From Candidatus Thiothrix putei (GTDB lineage: Bacteria > Pseudomonadota > Gammaproteobacteria > Thiotrichales > Thiotrichaceae), in the NCBI GenBank assembly GCA_029972225.1, contig CP124756.1, positions 310,001 through 374,000 on the forward strand: 64,000 nucleotides of DNA, written 5' to 3'. A program made the translations under genes and the position numbers. This document shows positions 25,390-35,981 of this stretch, one piece after another. The first letter of the stretch is position 1. Each line of letters starts with the position of its first letter. The notes under the pieces were generated by a model, which was given only the letters and a program-made list of their open reading frames with translations, had not been told where the DNA came from and made no database searches.

Positions 25390-26169
25390 ATGAATGCAAA
25401 CGTAACCTTCAAAACGGGCGTGAAAAGCGCATTAATTACTTTATCTTTTTCTACTATGGCGCTGCTGAGTGCTTGCGGCGGTGGCGGCGATTCTGCCTCA
25501 CAAAATGCTGAAGTCCCTAATACTGCCGCTCCTACCAATACTACCACTACTACGGGTGGTACTACAGCTACGCCCAAAACCTTCACAAAATACAACCTGA
25601 GTGGTGCGCCTTATGTTGCAGGCGGCATCGACACCGTGGGTTGCGTTAAGGACAATGTGACTGGATTAACGTGGGAAGTAAAAACCGATGAGGCTGCGAA
25701 TCAAACGCCTACTTTCCGTGACAAAGATTTTGGCTATGAGTGGCGCTCAACTTCAGGCGGTGTTGTGGGAACAAAAGCCGTGGCTTCAGGTGCAGCAGCG
25801 ACGAATGTAAATGGTCGTTGTCAATCGGCTACGGGGTTAATCAACTGTGATACCCAAGACTATATCAATGCAGTGAATGCGGCAGGGTTGTGTGGCTACC
25901 AAAACTGGCGATTGCCCACAACAAGTGAATTGTTAGGCTTGATTGATGCCAGCAAAACAGCAGCCCCCTATATTTATGCTGATTTAGGCAGTACGTCATT
26001 TGACCCTGAAACACAAGGTAGCTCAGTACGTGGTTACTGGGCTTCTGATGTAAATTCAGCAAATGCTGCTCAGCACGCGGGTGTCAGCTTCAGTTTAAAA
26101 ACCGGCAACCGTGCGCAATGGCATAGTGCTAGCTACAACTACGTCAGACTGGTGCGTAGTGGTAACTAA
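25390..26169 (+). CDS. DUF1566-type lipoprotein
   Basis: 259 residues. A lipoprotein signal ends in LLSAC (Cys29), followed by GGGGDS and a Thr/Asn/Pro linker. The rest is a DUF1566-type (Lcl C-terminal-like) domain: CVKDNVTGLTWEVKT, QDYINAVNAAGLCGYQNWRL, PTTSELLGLID, GYWASDV and a final YVRLVRSG. These domains are common in secreted or surface proteins of unknown function. A bidirectional terminator follows. Confidence 0.82.
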   Translation: MNANVTFKTGVKSALITLSFSTMALLSACGGGGDSASQNAEVPNTAAPTNTTTTTGGTTATPKTFTKYNLSGAPYVAGGIDTVGCVKDNVTGLTWEVKTDEAANQTPTFRDKDFGYEWRSTSGGVVGTKAVASGAAATNVNGRCQSATGLINCDTQDYINAVNAAGLCGYQNWRLPTTSELLGLIDASKTAAPYIYADLGSTSFDPETQGSSVRGYWASDVNSANAAQHAGVSFSLKTGNRAQWHSASYNYVRLVRSGN

Positions 26170-26185
26170 TTCGTTGTGATTCAGT

Positions 26186-26217
26186 AAAAAAGCCGTCCTA
26201 CTGGGCGGCTTTTTTTA
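26186..26217. terminator. Bidirectional terminator between the DUF1566 lipoprotein and glcB
   Basis: The stem AGCCGTCC / GGGCGGCT with loop TACT has A6 on one side and T7 on the other, so it can serve both convergent genes. Confidence 0.9.
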
Positions 26218-26229
26218 TGTCAGGTACTG

Positions 26230-28407
26230 TTAGAAAAATAGCGCGACTTTGGCTTCTGCACGGTATTTGTGCAGCAGCGGTTCAGTATAGCCGTTGGGTT
26301 GTTCGCGCCCTTTGAACACCAAATCACAAGCGGCTTTGAACGCGACGCTCTTGTTGAAGTTGCCGCTCATGTTGGTGTAAGTTGGGTCGCCTGCATTTTG
26401 CGCATCCACTTTCGTTGCCATGCGCTTAAAGGCTTCCATCACTTGCGCCTCGGTGCAAATGCCGTGGTGTAACCAGTTCGTCATGTGCTGGCTGGAAATG
26501 CGCAAGGTGGCACGGTCTTCCATTAAACCCACGTCATTCACATCCGGCACTTTGGAACAGCCCACGCCTTGGTTAACCCAGCGCACCACGTAACCGAGGA
26601 TACCTTGCGCATTATTGTCCGGTTCCTGCTGGATTTCTTCCGTGCTCCAATTCGGATTTGCTGCTACCGGAATGGTGAGAATGTCGTCAATATTGGCACG
26701 CGGACGGCTTTTCAGCTCTTCCTGACGCGCAAATACATTGACCTTGTGGTAATGCAATGCATGTAAGGCAGCAGCGGTGGGGGATGGAACCCACGCTGTA
26801 TTTGCGCCCGCCAGTGGATGCCCGATTTTGGTTGCCAGCATGTTTGCCATTTGATCGGGAATTGCCCACATGCCTTTGCCGATTTGTGCATGACCCGGCA
26901 AGCCGCATTCCAAACCGATGTCGACGTTCCAGTTTTCGTAAGCTTGAATCCACGCGGATGACTTCATGTCATTTTTGCGGATCATCGGGCCTGCTTCCAT
27001 AGAGGTGTGCATTTCATCGCCCGTCCGATCCAAGAAGCCGGTGTTGATGAAGACCACGCGCTCCTTGGCGGCACGGATGCATTCTTTCAAATTCACCGTG
27101 GTGCGGCGCTCTTCATCCATAATGCCAACTTTTAGGGTATGGCGGGGCAGTTTGAGTGCGTCTTCGATGCTGTCGAACAGGTCATTGGTGAAGGCGACTT
27201 CTTCAGGGCCGTGCATTTTCGGCTTTACGATGTACACCGAGCCGGTGCGCGAATTGCTGAACTTTGCACTGCCGTTGAGGTTATGAATCGCAATCATGGC
27301 GCTCATGTAACCATCAAGAATACCTTCGGGGATTTCATTGCCAGCCTGATCTAGAATCGCAGGGTTAGTCATCAAGTGACCAACGTTGCGCACAAATAGC
27401 AGGCTACGACCGGGCAGGGAAACTGTACCACCGTGAGCAGCGGTGTATTCTCGGTCAGGGTTCATTGCGCGGGTAAAGGTTTTGCCGCCTTTGCTGACTT
27501 GTTCGGTCAAATCGCCTTTCATCAAGCCGAGCCAGTTGGTGTAAATCAGCACTTTATCGATATCATCGACGGCGGCGACGGAATCTTCGCAGTCCATAAT
27601 GGTGGTGAGGGCGGCTTCCATAAGAATGTCGTTGACGCCTGCGGCATCTTCTTTGCCAATCATGCCGTTACGGTCGATCTGGATTTCAAAGTGCAAGCCG
27701 TTGTTACGCAACAAGATGGCAGAAGGTGTATCGGGATTGCCGCGATAGCCGACAAATTGGTTACTATCACGTAATGCCACGACAGAGCCACCGAGCATAT
27801 CGACCATTAACAGGCCGCTTTCATCAACGCGATAGTTGCTGGCCTGATGATGTGAGAGGAAGGACAGTGGTGCGGCTTCGTCGAGGAAGTTGCGAGCAAA
27901 CGCAATGACTTTTTTGCCGCGCACTGGATTGTAGGCTTTGCCTGCTTCTGCGCCATCAGTGGATGGAATCGCATCCGTGCCGTACAGTGCGTCATACAAG
28001 CTGCCCCAGCGAGCATTGGCGGCATTCAGGGCAAAACGGGCATTCATGACAGGCACAACCAATTGCGCTCCCGCCGTTTGGGTGATTTCCGCATCAATAT
28101 TGGTCGTGGTGACGTTAAAGGCTTCACCTTCTGGGAGCAAATAACCAATCTCTTGTAAAAATGCTTTGTAAGCGGTGAAATCAAATTGATTGCGGTTAGC
28201 GATGTGCCATGCGTCGATTTTAGCTTGTATTTCATCACGTTTTGCCAGCAGTTCGCGGTTACGTGGTGCAAAGCGGGTAACAATGTCTGCCAGCCCTGCC
28301 CAAAAATCTTCTGCACTGATGCCTGTACCTGGTAGTGCTTGCTGGTTTACGAAGTTATGTAAAAGTGTTGACACTTGCAAGCCGTTAACCGGAATCCTGT
28401 TGCCCAT
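26230..28407 (-). CDS. glcB: Malate synthase G
   Basis: 725 residues, normal for isoform G. Landmarks are [20 protein letters not shown], the acetyl-CoA/glyoxylate site segments [13 protein letters not shown] and [34 protein letters not shown] with the metal-binding acid, and the C-terminal [17 protein letters not shown] and [11 protein letters not shown]. It condenses glyoxylate and acetyl-CoA to malate. ATG at 28407 is preceded by GAGGATCG. No isocitrate lyase is in the window. A sensor kinase is divergent from it across 183 bases. Confidence 0.97.
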   Translation of the reverse strand: MGNRIPVNGLQVSTLLHNFVNQQALPGTGISAEDFWAGLADIVTRFAPRNRELLAKRDEIQAKIDAWHIANRNQFDFTAYKAFLQEIGYLLPEGEAFNVTTTNIDAEITQTAGAQLVVPVMNARFALNAANARWGSLYDALYGTDAIPSTDGAEAGKAYNPVRGKKVIAFARNFLDEAAPLSFLSHHQASNYRVDESGLLMVDMLGGSVVALRDSNQFVGYRGNPDTPSAILLRNNGLHFEIQIDRNGMIGKEDAAGVNDILMEAALTTIMDCEDSVAAVDDIDKVLIYTNWLGLMKGDLTEQVSKGGKTFTRAMNPDREYTAAHGGTVSLPGRSLLFVRNVGHLMTNPAILDQAGNEIPEGILDGYMSAMIAIHNLNGSAKFSNSRTGSVYIVKPKMHGPEEVAFTNDLFDSIEDALKLPRHTLKVGIMDEERRTTVNLKECIRAAKERVVFINTGFLDRTGDEMHTSMEAGPMIRKNDMKSSAWIQAYENWNVDIGLECGLPGHAQIGKGMWAIPDQMANMLATKIGHPLAGANTAWVPSPTAAALHALHYHKVNVFARQEELKSRPRANIDDILTIPVAANPNWSTEEIQQEPDNNAQGILGYVVRWVNQGVGCSKVPDVNDVGLMEDRATLRISSQHMTNWLHHGICTEAQVMEAFKRMATKVDAQNAGDPTYTNMSGNFNKSVAFKAACDLVFKGREQPNGYTEPLLHKYRAEAKVALFF

Positions 28408-28590
28408 TCGTTACGATCCTCTAAGAAAATAAACAAAATTGTCGACATTTTTCGGTTATAACCTAAGATGACGGTTGGCTAAAATTAGAATTATCAATAG
28501 TAAGAATTAAAAATGACACCATTGGTCATCAGATGAATAGCAGGAGCGGATAGTATCCGCTATCTGGGCGTTTCTTATATACTTTTAACT

Positions 28591-30192
28591 ATGCATACAA
28601 AACATCATTTGGCGTTGTTACATCGTTTGGCTCATCTAGCGGCACTGAGTGTGATATTGCTCGGTGTATTGGTGTTGGTGGGGTGGTTCAATCAAATACC
28701 CGCGTTGTATCGTGTTGAAGATAATTTGCCGCTAATGACACCAGGGGCAGCTTTTTCCTTTATGTTTACTGGTGCAACGTTGTTTTTGTTGCAGCCAGAA
28801 AAACCATCGGCATGGCGACGCATTGGCGGGCGACTACTGGCTATGGGGGGGATTGGTTTGGGCTTGCTGATGTTACTGAGCTATTGGCACAGTGTTCCTG
28901 ATATGTTGCTGGATCAAGGTTTAGCACCCTTAGCGTTGCTGAATTTGTCTGTAGATAAAGACTCTCTGCAAACAGCGATAGCGTTTATTCTGACTAGTAT
29001 TGGTTTGTTTTTCCTCAGTTTGGAGCGCCCGTTATTGATTAATGTAGCGCAATGGGCCGCTTTCTTCAGTGTCATGTTGTTGGTAGGTGTCTTTTTTGGT
29101 TTTGCTCATCAAGAAGATATGTTTAAGGTATTCACGGGTGAGGCAGGAATGGGGCTACTCACGGCGACAGCATTTGCTTTGGTGGGGTGGGGGATTGTTT
29201 TGGCTAAAGTGGAAAAAGGTTTTTTTCGCATTATGGTGAGTGAGGCTTCGGGTGGCGTTGTAGCGCGACAAGTGATGTTCCTCATGGCTTTATTCCCACC
29301 GCTGCTGGGCTGGTTGCCGGTACTGTGGGGTCAGGTTGAGCACGGTAAGCTCACCCATACACAAGTGGAATCGTTGTTGGCATCGGTGATGGTGATGGCG
29401 ATTGTCTTGATCGTGATTCGCCTTGCTTGCCGTTTGGATCACGAAGAAGTGTTACGGACGCGGGCGCAGGAAGAAGTGCGTCAACACCAAGCAGATCTCG
29501 ATCAAATGGTGCGTTTGAATACCTTGGGGGAAATGGCTTCCGGTATTTCGCACGAACTTAATCAACCGTTGGCAGCCGTGGCGAATTATGCAAGTGCTTG
29601 CCAACGGTTGATTACGTCAGGGGAGAATACGCAGCGTTTGCAAGAGCCTTTGCAAGCGATTCAGCAACAAGCCTTACGTGCCTCAGAAATTATTCGTAAG
29701 ATGCGGGCGTTGGTGCGTAAACAGCCGCCGCATAAGGTTAGCGCGTGTTTGGAGCAGGTTATCCACGAAGCCTTGCAACTCAGTAAAGTCGATGCGAATA
29801 AGTTTAGTGTGCCGTTGTTATTGGAATTGGATGATACCGTGCCAGATATTCCGCTAGATAGTATTCAGATTCAACAGGTTATCTTAAACATTGTGCGTAA
29901 CGCATTGGATGCGATGCAGGCAACGCAAAGTCACCGCCGCCAGATATTGGTTAAGAGCTTTATGAATCAGCAGGGTATGGTGCAAGTGGATATTTCGGAT
30001 ACTGGCCCTGGCATGGATGCGGAACTCAAACAACGGGTATTTGATGCGTTCGTAACTACTAAAGGTTCGCAGGGGATGGGGATTGGTTTGTCGTTATGCC
30101 GTTCAATTATTGAAGCACATGGCGGGCGGTTGTGGGTCGAATCCGAACCGGAGCAGGGTGCAACGTTTTCGTTCACCCTGCCGGTGAATTAG
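28591..30192 (+). CDS. Membrane sensor histidine kinase
   Basis: 533 residues. The N-terminal ~285 residues contain about eight hydrophobic segments (for example LAALSVILLGVLVLVGWF) and no recognised sensor domain. A short coiled linker leads to the HisKA domain with phospho-acceptor His321 in ISHELNQPLAAVANYASACQ. An HATPase domain follows: N-box NIVRNALDAM, G1 DTGPGMD and G2 GMGIGLSLCRSIIEAHGG. The HELNQPL box is that of FixL/DctB-like kinases. No response regulator is adjacent; it is divergent from glcB. Confidence 0.88.
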   Translation: MHTKHHLALLHRLAHLAALSVILLGVLVLVGWFNQIPALYRVEDNLPLMTPGAAFSFMFTGATLFLLQPEKPSAWRRIGGRLLAMGGIGLGLLMLLSYWHSVPDMLLDQGLAPLALLNLSVDKDSLQTAIAFILTSIGLFFLSLERPLLINVAQWAAFFSVMLLVGVFFGFAHQEDMFKVFTGEAGMGLLTATAFALVGWGIVLAKVEKGFFRIMVSEASGGVVARQVMFLMALFPPLLGWLPVLWGQVEHGKLTHTQVESLLASVMVMAIVLIVIRLACRLDHEEVLRTRAQEEVRQHQADLDQMVRLNTLGEMASGISHELNQPLAAVANYASACQRLITSGENTQRLQEPLQAIQQQALRASEIIRKMRALVRKQPPHKVSACLEQVIHEALQLSKVDANKFSVPLLLELDDTVPDIPLDSIQIQQVILNIVRNALDAMQATQSHRRQILVKSFMNQQGMVQVDISDTGPGMDAELKQRVFDAFVTTKGSQGMGIGLSLCRSIIEAHGGRLWVESEPEQGATFSFTLPVN

Positions 30193-30193
30193 C

Positions 30194-30388
30194 TTAGGCT
30201 TTGATGAAAGGCAGTTTCTTCAATACCATTGCCGCTGGGCAGAAGCCGGTGAAAGCGGATTGAATCAGGTTAACCGCAATAAATACCATCAACCAGAAGC
30301 CAACGGCTTCGGAGACAGTCGCACCCAGAATCAGCGCGACTAAAATCATGATGCCAGCGAAAACTTGAATGGCGTTACTAAGAGTCAT
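30194..30388 (-). CDS. DUF2892-type (YgaP C-terminal-like) small membrane protein
   Basis: 64 residues: two hydrophobic segments (about 5-27, 30-50) and the motif FTGFCPAAMVLKKLPF near the end, as in DUF2892 proteins. In E. coli this module is fused to a rhodanese in YgaP; here it stands alone. ATG 30388 follows AGAAGGAAC. It converges with the sensor kinase, one base between the stops. Confidence 0.8.
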   Translation of the reverse strand: MTLSNAIQVFAGIMILVALILGATVSEAVGFWLMVFIAVNLIQSAFTGFCPAAMVLKKLPFIKA

Positions 30389-30543
30389 GGGTGTTCCTTC
30401 TTTATCTATCAGGTGGTTAAATTTACGTATTCTAAGCGCACTGAGTATATTAGAACTTGTTAATAAACACAATTGACCGATCTCAATGTCACCTAAAGAC
30501 TTGTCCGCGATGATGTACCTTTAGTCTGTTACAGGTGTTGACC

Positions 30544-30921
30544 ATGGTGTTTACGATGAAGCATGTGTTGCTGAGTAGTGGTGTAGGTTTATTGCTTGGC
30601 ATGTTGGGAATGCAGCTTTGGTGTGGTCAGCAATACCCCGGTCGCCCGCTGTTTGTGGAAATTACCAATATGCGCGGTGAAACGATTCCCTTGCTCAAAA
30701 TTGAACATGGAAATGATCTCAGCCAAGAAAAAATATTGTTAACCCAATTACGAGCGGACGAAACTCGCATAATTACGTTAAACCATGAGCCGGGGCGAGG
30801 TTATAGTGTGGAAGCGCAACTGTTAGATGGTAAAAAGGTTGAGGCTTGTGTTGGCAAAACTTCCAGCCGTTGGGTGAATGAGGTGGCGATTACCTCTAAC
30901 GGGATTTTTAGCCGGGATTAA
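30544..30921 (+). CDS. Unrecognised small exported or membrane-anchored protein
   Basis: 125 residues from ATG 30544 (AGGTG 7 bases upstream; ATG 30556 possible). One hydrophobic N-terminal segment (VLLSSGVGLLLGMLGMQLW) and a soluble ~100-residue remainder with strand-like segments (PLFVEITNMRGETIPLLKIE, RIITLNHEPG). No family recognised. The gap 30389-30543 contains only leader sequence. Confidence 0.55.
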   Translation: MVFTMKHVLLSSGVGLLLGMLGMQLWCGQQYPGRPLFVEITNMRGETIPLLKIEHGNDLSQEKILLTQLRADETRIITLNHEPGRGYSVEAQLLDGKKVEACVGKTSSRWVNEVAITSNGIFSRD

Positions 30922-30962
30922 GCAAAAAATGCGGGCATAGTTATCTTAAAAAGCGATAAAGC

Positions 30963-31725
30963 ATGAAACTGTTCCAACTACGCTTACTCAAAACGCTGCT
31001 GAATAACGGCATGAACGTGTCGCGGGCAGCGGATCAGCATTACATTGTGCAATCCGCCGTCAGCCGCCAACTGGGCTTGCTGGAAGAAGAGCTGGGGATG
31101 CCGCTGTTCGAGCGCAAAGGCAAACGGCTGGTTGAGGCAACGCCCGTGTGCAAAGCGATTGTGCAAGAACTCGACCATATCGAGCAGTCGCTGGAAAACA
31201 TCCGTGCGGTGGCGGGCGATTACCGCCTGCAAACCCGTGGTGAAATTCGCATTGCCACCACGCATACCCAAGCCAAGTATTTTTTACCCGAAGTGATGTT
31301 GGAATTTCGCCAGCGTTATCCCGATGTGGCGATTCATTTTTTGCAGGGCACGCCCGTGGAGTAAGCTGACGTTGGCACGCATTGCGGCGCATCCGGTGCT
31401 GACCTACATTTTCGGGTTTACGGGGCGTTCCAAAATCCATGAAACGTTTCGCAGTGCGGGGTTGGAATTGGATGTGACCTTTGCAGCGACCGATACGGAT
31501 GTGATTATTAGCTACGTGCGGTTGGGGTTTGGCGCGGGGATTATTGCGAAAATGGCGTATTCGCATATTCACGACGACGATTTGGTGCTGCGGGATTTGT
31601 CGCAGTTGCTGCCTGTGTCGACGACCCGCGTGGCGTGGATGAAAAACAAGTACCTCAAGCAATACGTGTTGGAGATGGTGGATTTGCTGGTGGAGCAGGG
31701 GGAGAGTGAGGAGTGGTATGTGTAA
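30963..31725 (+). pseudogene. CysB-family LysR regulator with an internal deletion and frameshift
   Basis: The first frame (30963-31364) encodes a CysB-like N terminus: MKLFQLRLLKTLLNNGMNVS, AVSRQLGLLEEELGMPLFER, a linker and the start of the effector domain ending in FLQGTPVE, then TAA. The second frame picks up at about 31364 with KLTLARIAAHPVLTYIFGFT and runs to the normal C terminus at 31725. Intact CysB proteins have ~324 residues; the two parts add up to ~250, so about 70 codons between FLQGTP and KLTL are missing and the join is out of frame. The DNA-binding domain could still be made. Confidence 0.8.
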
Positions 31726-31770
31726 GCGTGGGGGCGTTATAATGAGCGTTCGTGATTGAGAAGATGGTAC

Positions 31771-32436
31771 ATGAAACACACACTGATATTGAGTAGCCTA
31801 CTTGCCCTGACTCTTGGCATGACCGGCTGCGACTCTTCCCCCCAACACCCCGAAGATTTGCCTTGGCAAGTCACCCTCAGTGCCGAAGGCAATCCGCAAG
31901 TGTTCCACTTGGACATTGGCAAGGCCACGCTGAAGGATGTGATCGAACGCTTGCACAGCTTCCCGGAAATAGCGGTATTTGCGCACGAAAGCGGTAAGCG
32001 TACCCTCGAAGCCTATTTCGGCACACAACGCCTCGGTTTGTTTGAAGCCCAAATTATTGCTGAATTGCAAGCCACACCTGCGCAGTTTGACAGTTTCCAA
32101 ACCAACAATACCAAGCGTGAAGGCATGGCAAGCGGGCAATGGAAATACACGATGGCGGAAGCGGATGTGAAAATTGCCAACGATTTGCGGGTGCAGCGCT
32201 TAATTTATATGCCGGTCATCAATTACGAGCCTGAAATCGTGGTAGCACGCTTTGGCGAACCGGCGGAACGCGCCGCCTCGTTGCAGGCGGGAATCGACTA
32301 CTGGTTTTACCCCAGCAAAGGCTTGGCAATTTTGATGAATACTGACGGTAAAGAGATTCTTTATTACACTAATCAACACGATTACGCCGCGATGAAACAG
32401 GGATTGCTGGAGACGAAACCGTACAATGACAAGTGA
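31771..32436 (+). CDS. Putative lipoprotein
   Basis: 221 residues with a lipoprotein signal ending LGMTGC (Cys20). The mature part has a region like FHLDIGKATLKDVIERLHSF (about 40-60) and ends with GIDYWFYPSKGLAILMNTDG. No function is known to me. Its stop overlaps the ycgN-type gene by 11 bases, so it is in one unit with ycgN and hslR. Confidence 0.65.
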   Translation: MKHTLILSSLLALTLGMTGCDSSPQHPEDLPWQVTLSAEGNPQVFHLDIGKATLKDVIERLHSFPEIAVFAHESGKRTLEAYFGTQRLGLFEAQIIAELQATPAQFDSFQTNNTKREGMASGQWKYTMAEADVKIANDLRVQRLIYMPVINYEPEIVVARFGEPAERAASLQAGIDYWFYPSKGLAILMNTDGKEILYYTNQHDYAAMKQGLLETKPYNDK

Positions 32437-32893
32437 AGCCCGCACCCCGCCTTGGTGGAAACAAAAGAGCCTTGCCGAGATGAATGAGGCGGAATGGGAG
32501 AGCATTTGCGACCATTGCGCCAAATGCTGCCTGATTAAGCTGGAAGACGAGGAAGACAGCACGGTGTATTACACCGATGTGGCGTGCGATTTACTGGATG
32601 GCACGACCTGCCATTGCAAAGATTACCCGAATCGTGAAACCCTGGTGCCGGATTGTTTGCATTTAACGCCGGATAATTTGGATGAGCTGTATTGGATGCC
32701 GCCGAGTTGCGCCTACCGTTTGTTGCATGAGGGGAAAAACTTGCCGTCCTGGCATCATCTGGTGTCGGGCGATAAACAAAGCATTCACCGCATGAAGCAA
32801 TCGGTGATCGGGCGTTTCACTTACGCCGCCGAGGTGAAGGAAGAAGATTGGGAGGATAGGGTCGTTACATGGCCGCTGAAGAAGAAAATGTAA
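32426..32893 (+). CDS. ycgN: YcgN-family Cys-cluster protein (UPF0260)
   Basis: 155 residues with the family's clustered cysteines: [31 protein letters not shown] and VPDCLHL, and an SCAYRLL segment. Such Cys sets point to a bound zinc or Fe-S cluster; the function is not established. It overlaps the lipoprotein upstream and hslR downstream (25 bases). Confidence 0.88.
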   Translation: MTSEARTPPWWKQKSLAEMNEAEWESICDHCAKCCLIKLEDEEDSTVYYTDVACDLLDGTTCHCKDYPNRETLVPDCLHLTPDNLDELYWMPPSCAYRLLHEGKNLPSWHHLVSGDKQSIHRMKQSVIGRFTYAAEVKEEDWEDRVVTWPLKKKM

Positions 32894-33261
32894 GCCAACG
32901 CATTGATAAATGGTTGTGGGCAGCGCGGTTTTTCAAAACCCGTCCGCTGGCAGTGGAAGCCATTGATGGCGGGCATGTGCAGGTGAATGAGGAGCGTGTT
33001 AAACCCTCGCGGCAAGTGCGTATCGGTGACAAGCTGCGTATCAAAAAGGGCTTTGAAACTTGGACGATTACTGTGCAAGGTTTGAATGAACAGCGCCGCC
33101 CGGCCAGTGAGGCCCGTTTGCTGTATGCCGAGTCGGAACATCACCGCGAGCAGCGCGAAGCGGTGATGGAAGAGCGGCGTTTGCACGGGGTGAATGTCAG
33201 GGTGCATAAGCCGGATAAGCGGGAGCGGCGGTTGATCGACAAGTTTAAGCAGGGCTGGTGA
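32869..33261 (+). CDS. hslR: S4-domain ribosome-associated heat-shock protein Hsp15
   Basis: 130 residues: an N-terminal S4 RNA-binding domain ([18 protein letters not shown], then [20 protein letters not shown]) and a basic helical tail ([30 protein letters not shown]). Hsp15 rescues 50S subunits carrying nascent chains. The start lies inside the ycgN-type gene, 25 bases before its stop. Confidence 0.93.
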   Translation: MAAEEENVSQRIDKWLWAARFFKTRPLAVEAIDGGHVQVNEERVKPSRQVRIGDKLRIKKGFETWTITVQGLNEQRRPASEARLLYAESEHHREQREAVMEERRLHGVNVRVHKPDKRERRLIDKFKQGW

Positions 33262-33388
33262 CAAGGTGTTTGCTGGAATTTACGAAACATAAACCTGTTG
33301 AACCTGCTAAAGTAGTTATGTACGGGTAACATGGATTATCACGCTCAGCATTACGGCTTGTTGGGTGTTTATAGAAAAGGAAGTCGCC

Positions 33389-34069
33389 ATGCAACATGTG
33401 CTGATTGTGGAAGATGTCCCTGAAACTGCTGAATGGCTAGGTGCTGTCCTGCAACAAGCTTTTGGCGAGGTACACCTCAATGTGGCGACTACCTGTCAAC
33501 AGGCGCGGCAACTATTAGGCAAGGTCAGCATAAACTTAGCACTACTAGACATTAACTTGCCCGACGGTAGCGGTATCGACTTAGTGGCGGGTGTGCATCA
33601 GCATTACCCCAATGCCTATATTGTTATCACGACCATTTTTGATGATGAGGAGCATATCCTCCAAGCTGTGCAAGCAGGCGCACATGGCTATTTGCTGAAA
33701 GACTCGTCTGAGCGGGTATTTATCCAGAAATTACGCGGTATTCTCAGTGGCGATCCGCCGCTGTCACCGAGTATATCGCGGCGCATATTGCAGTATTTCT
33801 CGGCAGCCGGAAGCGCTCATAGCACACCGGATAATCAGCATTCCGCTGTTAATCGCAGCGACGTGGCGAGTCTAAGCCCCCGCGAACGCGAAGTGCTAAT
33901 ATTAGTCGCCAAGGGGCTGAGCCGTGGTGATGTGGCTGAATTATTGGGGCTTTCTACCAATACCGTAGCGCGGTATATCCGTGATGTGTACCAGAAGCTC
34001 AATATATCCAGCCGCGCCGAAGCGGCAGTAGAGGCTTGCCGCATGGGGCTGGTCAAGACAGATTTCTGA
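33389..34069 (+). CDS. NarL/FixJ-family response regulator
   Basis: 226 residues: a receiver domain (VLIVEDVPETAEWLG; phospho-acceptor Asp54 in LLDINLPDGSG; Lys in GYLLKDSSE) and a C-terminal LuxR-type helix-turn-helix (LSPREREVLILVAKGLSRGD and NTVARYIRDVYQKLNI). ATG 33389 follows AAAGGAAG. It lies 10 bases before the sensor kinase gene and is its natural partner. Because that kinase is interrupted, the regulator may be unphosphorylated or served by another kinase. Confidence 0.92.
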   Translation: MQHVLIVEDVPETAEWLGAVLQQAFGEVHLNVATTCQQARQLLGKVSINLALLDINLPDGSGIDLVAGVHQHYPNAYIVITTIFDDEEHILQAVQAGAHGYLLKDSSERVFIQKLRGILSGDPPLSPSISRRILQYFSAAGSAHSTPDNQHSAVNRSDVASLSPREREVLILVAKGLSRGDVAELLGLSTNTVARYIRDVYQKLNISSRAEAAVEACRMGLVKTDF

Positions 34070-35565
34070 GGTTGCTTGTTTGAATTGGCTGCCATCCAAA
34101 CCCATCATTGCCCCAGCCAATATGTTGCTGGCAGTATTGTTATTCATTGCCGTCACCCAGATGACTTCCGCTTACCTATTGACCCAACAACAGTGGACGG
34201 GTATCCGGGTCACTTCCACGCCTGCGGATACGCTGCTAATCAAATCCATCAGTGCCAATTCCCCAGCCTCTGGAAAACTCGCCGCCGGTGAAACCTTACT
34301 TGGCCTGCAAGTCGATGGGAAGCTGCTACAGATCAAGCCATTGCTGAACGGTTATGCACCACTTTCCCCCGCGACATTCGCACAGCGGGCAGATTTTTAT
34401 CAGCAACAGCAAACCCTGCACCAAGCCTTTACCCAACATGCTCAGGTGACTTTTGTGACCACGACGGGCAAAACCGTTTCGCTGACACCCGCTGCACGTA
34501 CCCCCGTTACTGCTATCCCCGCTGTGTTTTGGTTGTTGTGCCTTGCAAACATGATTTCGCCGTTGGTGGGAGCGTTGGTCTGGACATACCGCCCTTATCA
34601 AAAAGCATCCCTGTTTTTACTGCTGCATAGCTTGCTGTACTACGTTTTTGCGGTCAGCGGCGCTGGGGTTATTGCCACGGAATTTTATATGGAACCGGGC
34701 GCATTGCGGCAGAATTTGCTGCTGCAAGCGACTGGCATTAACTTTGCCGCTACGCTGATTCTGGTCATTCTGTGTGATCTGCCCAAACCTTTGGTGCGCG
34801 GGCTGTGGTTGTTCTGGCTGGTTATGGGCTTTACGGCGTTCTCCACCGCCAATTATCACTACGGTTGGATTGAAACGCCGGGGCATATTTTTTACATACA
34901 GTACCCATTTTTGTACGTGATCGTGTTGGGCATTATTGCCCTGCAAATGCACCAGACGCGCCGTCAGCCGGTGGAACGGGCGAGCCTGCATGTTCTCGCG
35001 GCAGCTTTTATGTTGCCAAATGCCATTATTATTGCATTGCATGTTTTCCCTATTCTGCTGGGTAAGCCGCCGATTGTTGGCAATATTTCGGCGCTATTGC
35101 TGTTTAACCTCATGGCGATAGGGCTTGGGGTGGGGATTCTGCGCTATCGGCTGTTTGCGATTGAATTCTGGTGGCTAAAGTCCATGCTGTGGATTGTGGG
35201 GGGCTTGCTGGTCGCGGGTATTGACGTGGCGTTAATGACATTGCTGCAACTGCGGGGTGATTATGTGCTGGCAATGTCGGTCATTATTGCGGGCTTTTTG
35301 TATTTTCCGCTACGCCAATGGCTATTGGATAAGATTATTCCAATGGAGCGCCAGAATCTCAGTGATTTTCTGCCCGCTTTAAGCAGCAATCTTGGTGATG
35401 CGCTCTCTAAAGAAAACTTTGAACAACGTTGGCAGGAATCCTTGCAGCAGCGCTTCCTTCCTTTGCATATCGAAAAGTTGTCTTCCACCGTTACCACTAC
35501 CAATTTGTCAGACAATGGTCTGCACCTCGATGTGCCTAGTCTTGGCAACCAACATGCGTGGCGTT

Positions 35566-35773
35566 TGACCGGTAAACAACGGGCGGCACGGCTGTTTAAT
35601 AAAACCGATGCGAAACATACCGATTCGCTGCTAACGGTGGCACGGATGGCTAGCAATGCCAGCGAAACCCGCCAGCAGGCTATTCTGGAAGAGCGGCGGC
35701 GCATAATGCACGATCTGCATGACAGTGTTGGTGCAAAACTGCTAACCCTGAGCCATAAGCTACCGGATGCAAC
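35566..35773 (+). repeat. 208-bp tandem duplication, copy 1
   Basis: Base-for-base identical with the next 208 bases. The unit runs from TGACCGGTAAAC to CCGGATGCAAC and covers the coding region for the kinase H-box. No target duplication or mobile-element end is seen. Confidence 0.97.
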
Positions 35774-35981
35774 TGACCGGTAAACAACGGGCGGCACGGC
35801 TGTTTAATAAAACCGATGCGAAACATACCGATTCGCTGCTAACGGTGGCACGGATGGCTAGCAATGCCAGCGAAACCCGCCAGCAGGCTATTCTGGAAGA
35901 GCGGCGGCGCATAATGCACGATCTGCATGACAGTGTTGGTGCAAAACTGCTAACCCTGAGCCATAAGCTACCGGATGCAAC
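35774..35981 (+). repeat. 208-bp tandem duplication, copy 2
   Basis: Directly abuts copy 1 without intervening bases. The base after copy 2 (G) differs from that after copy 1 (T), which fixes the boundary. Confidence 0.97.
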
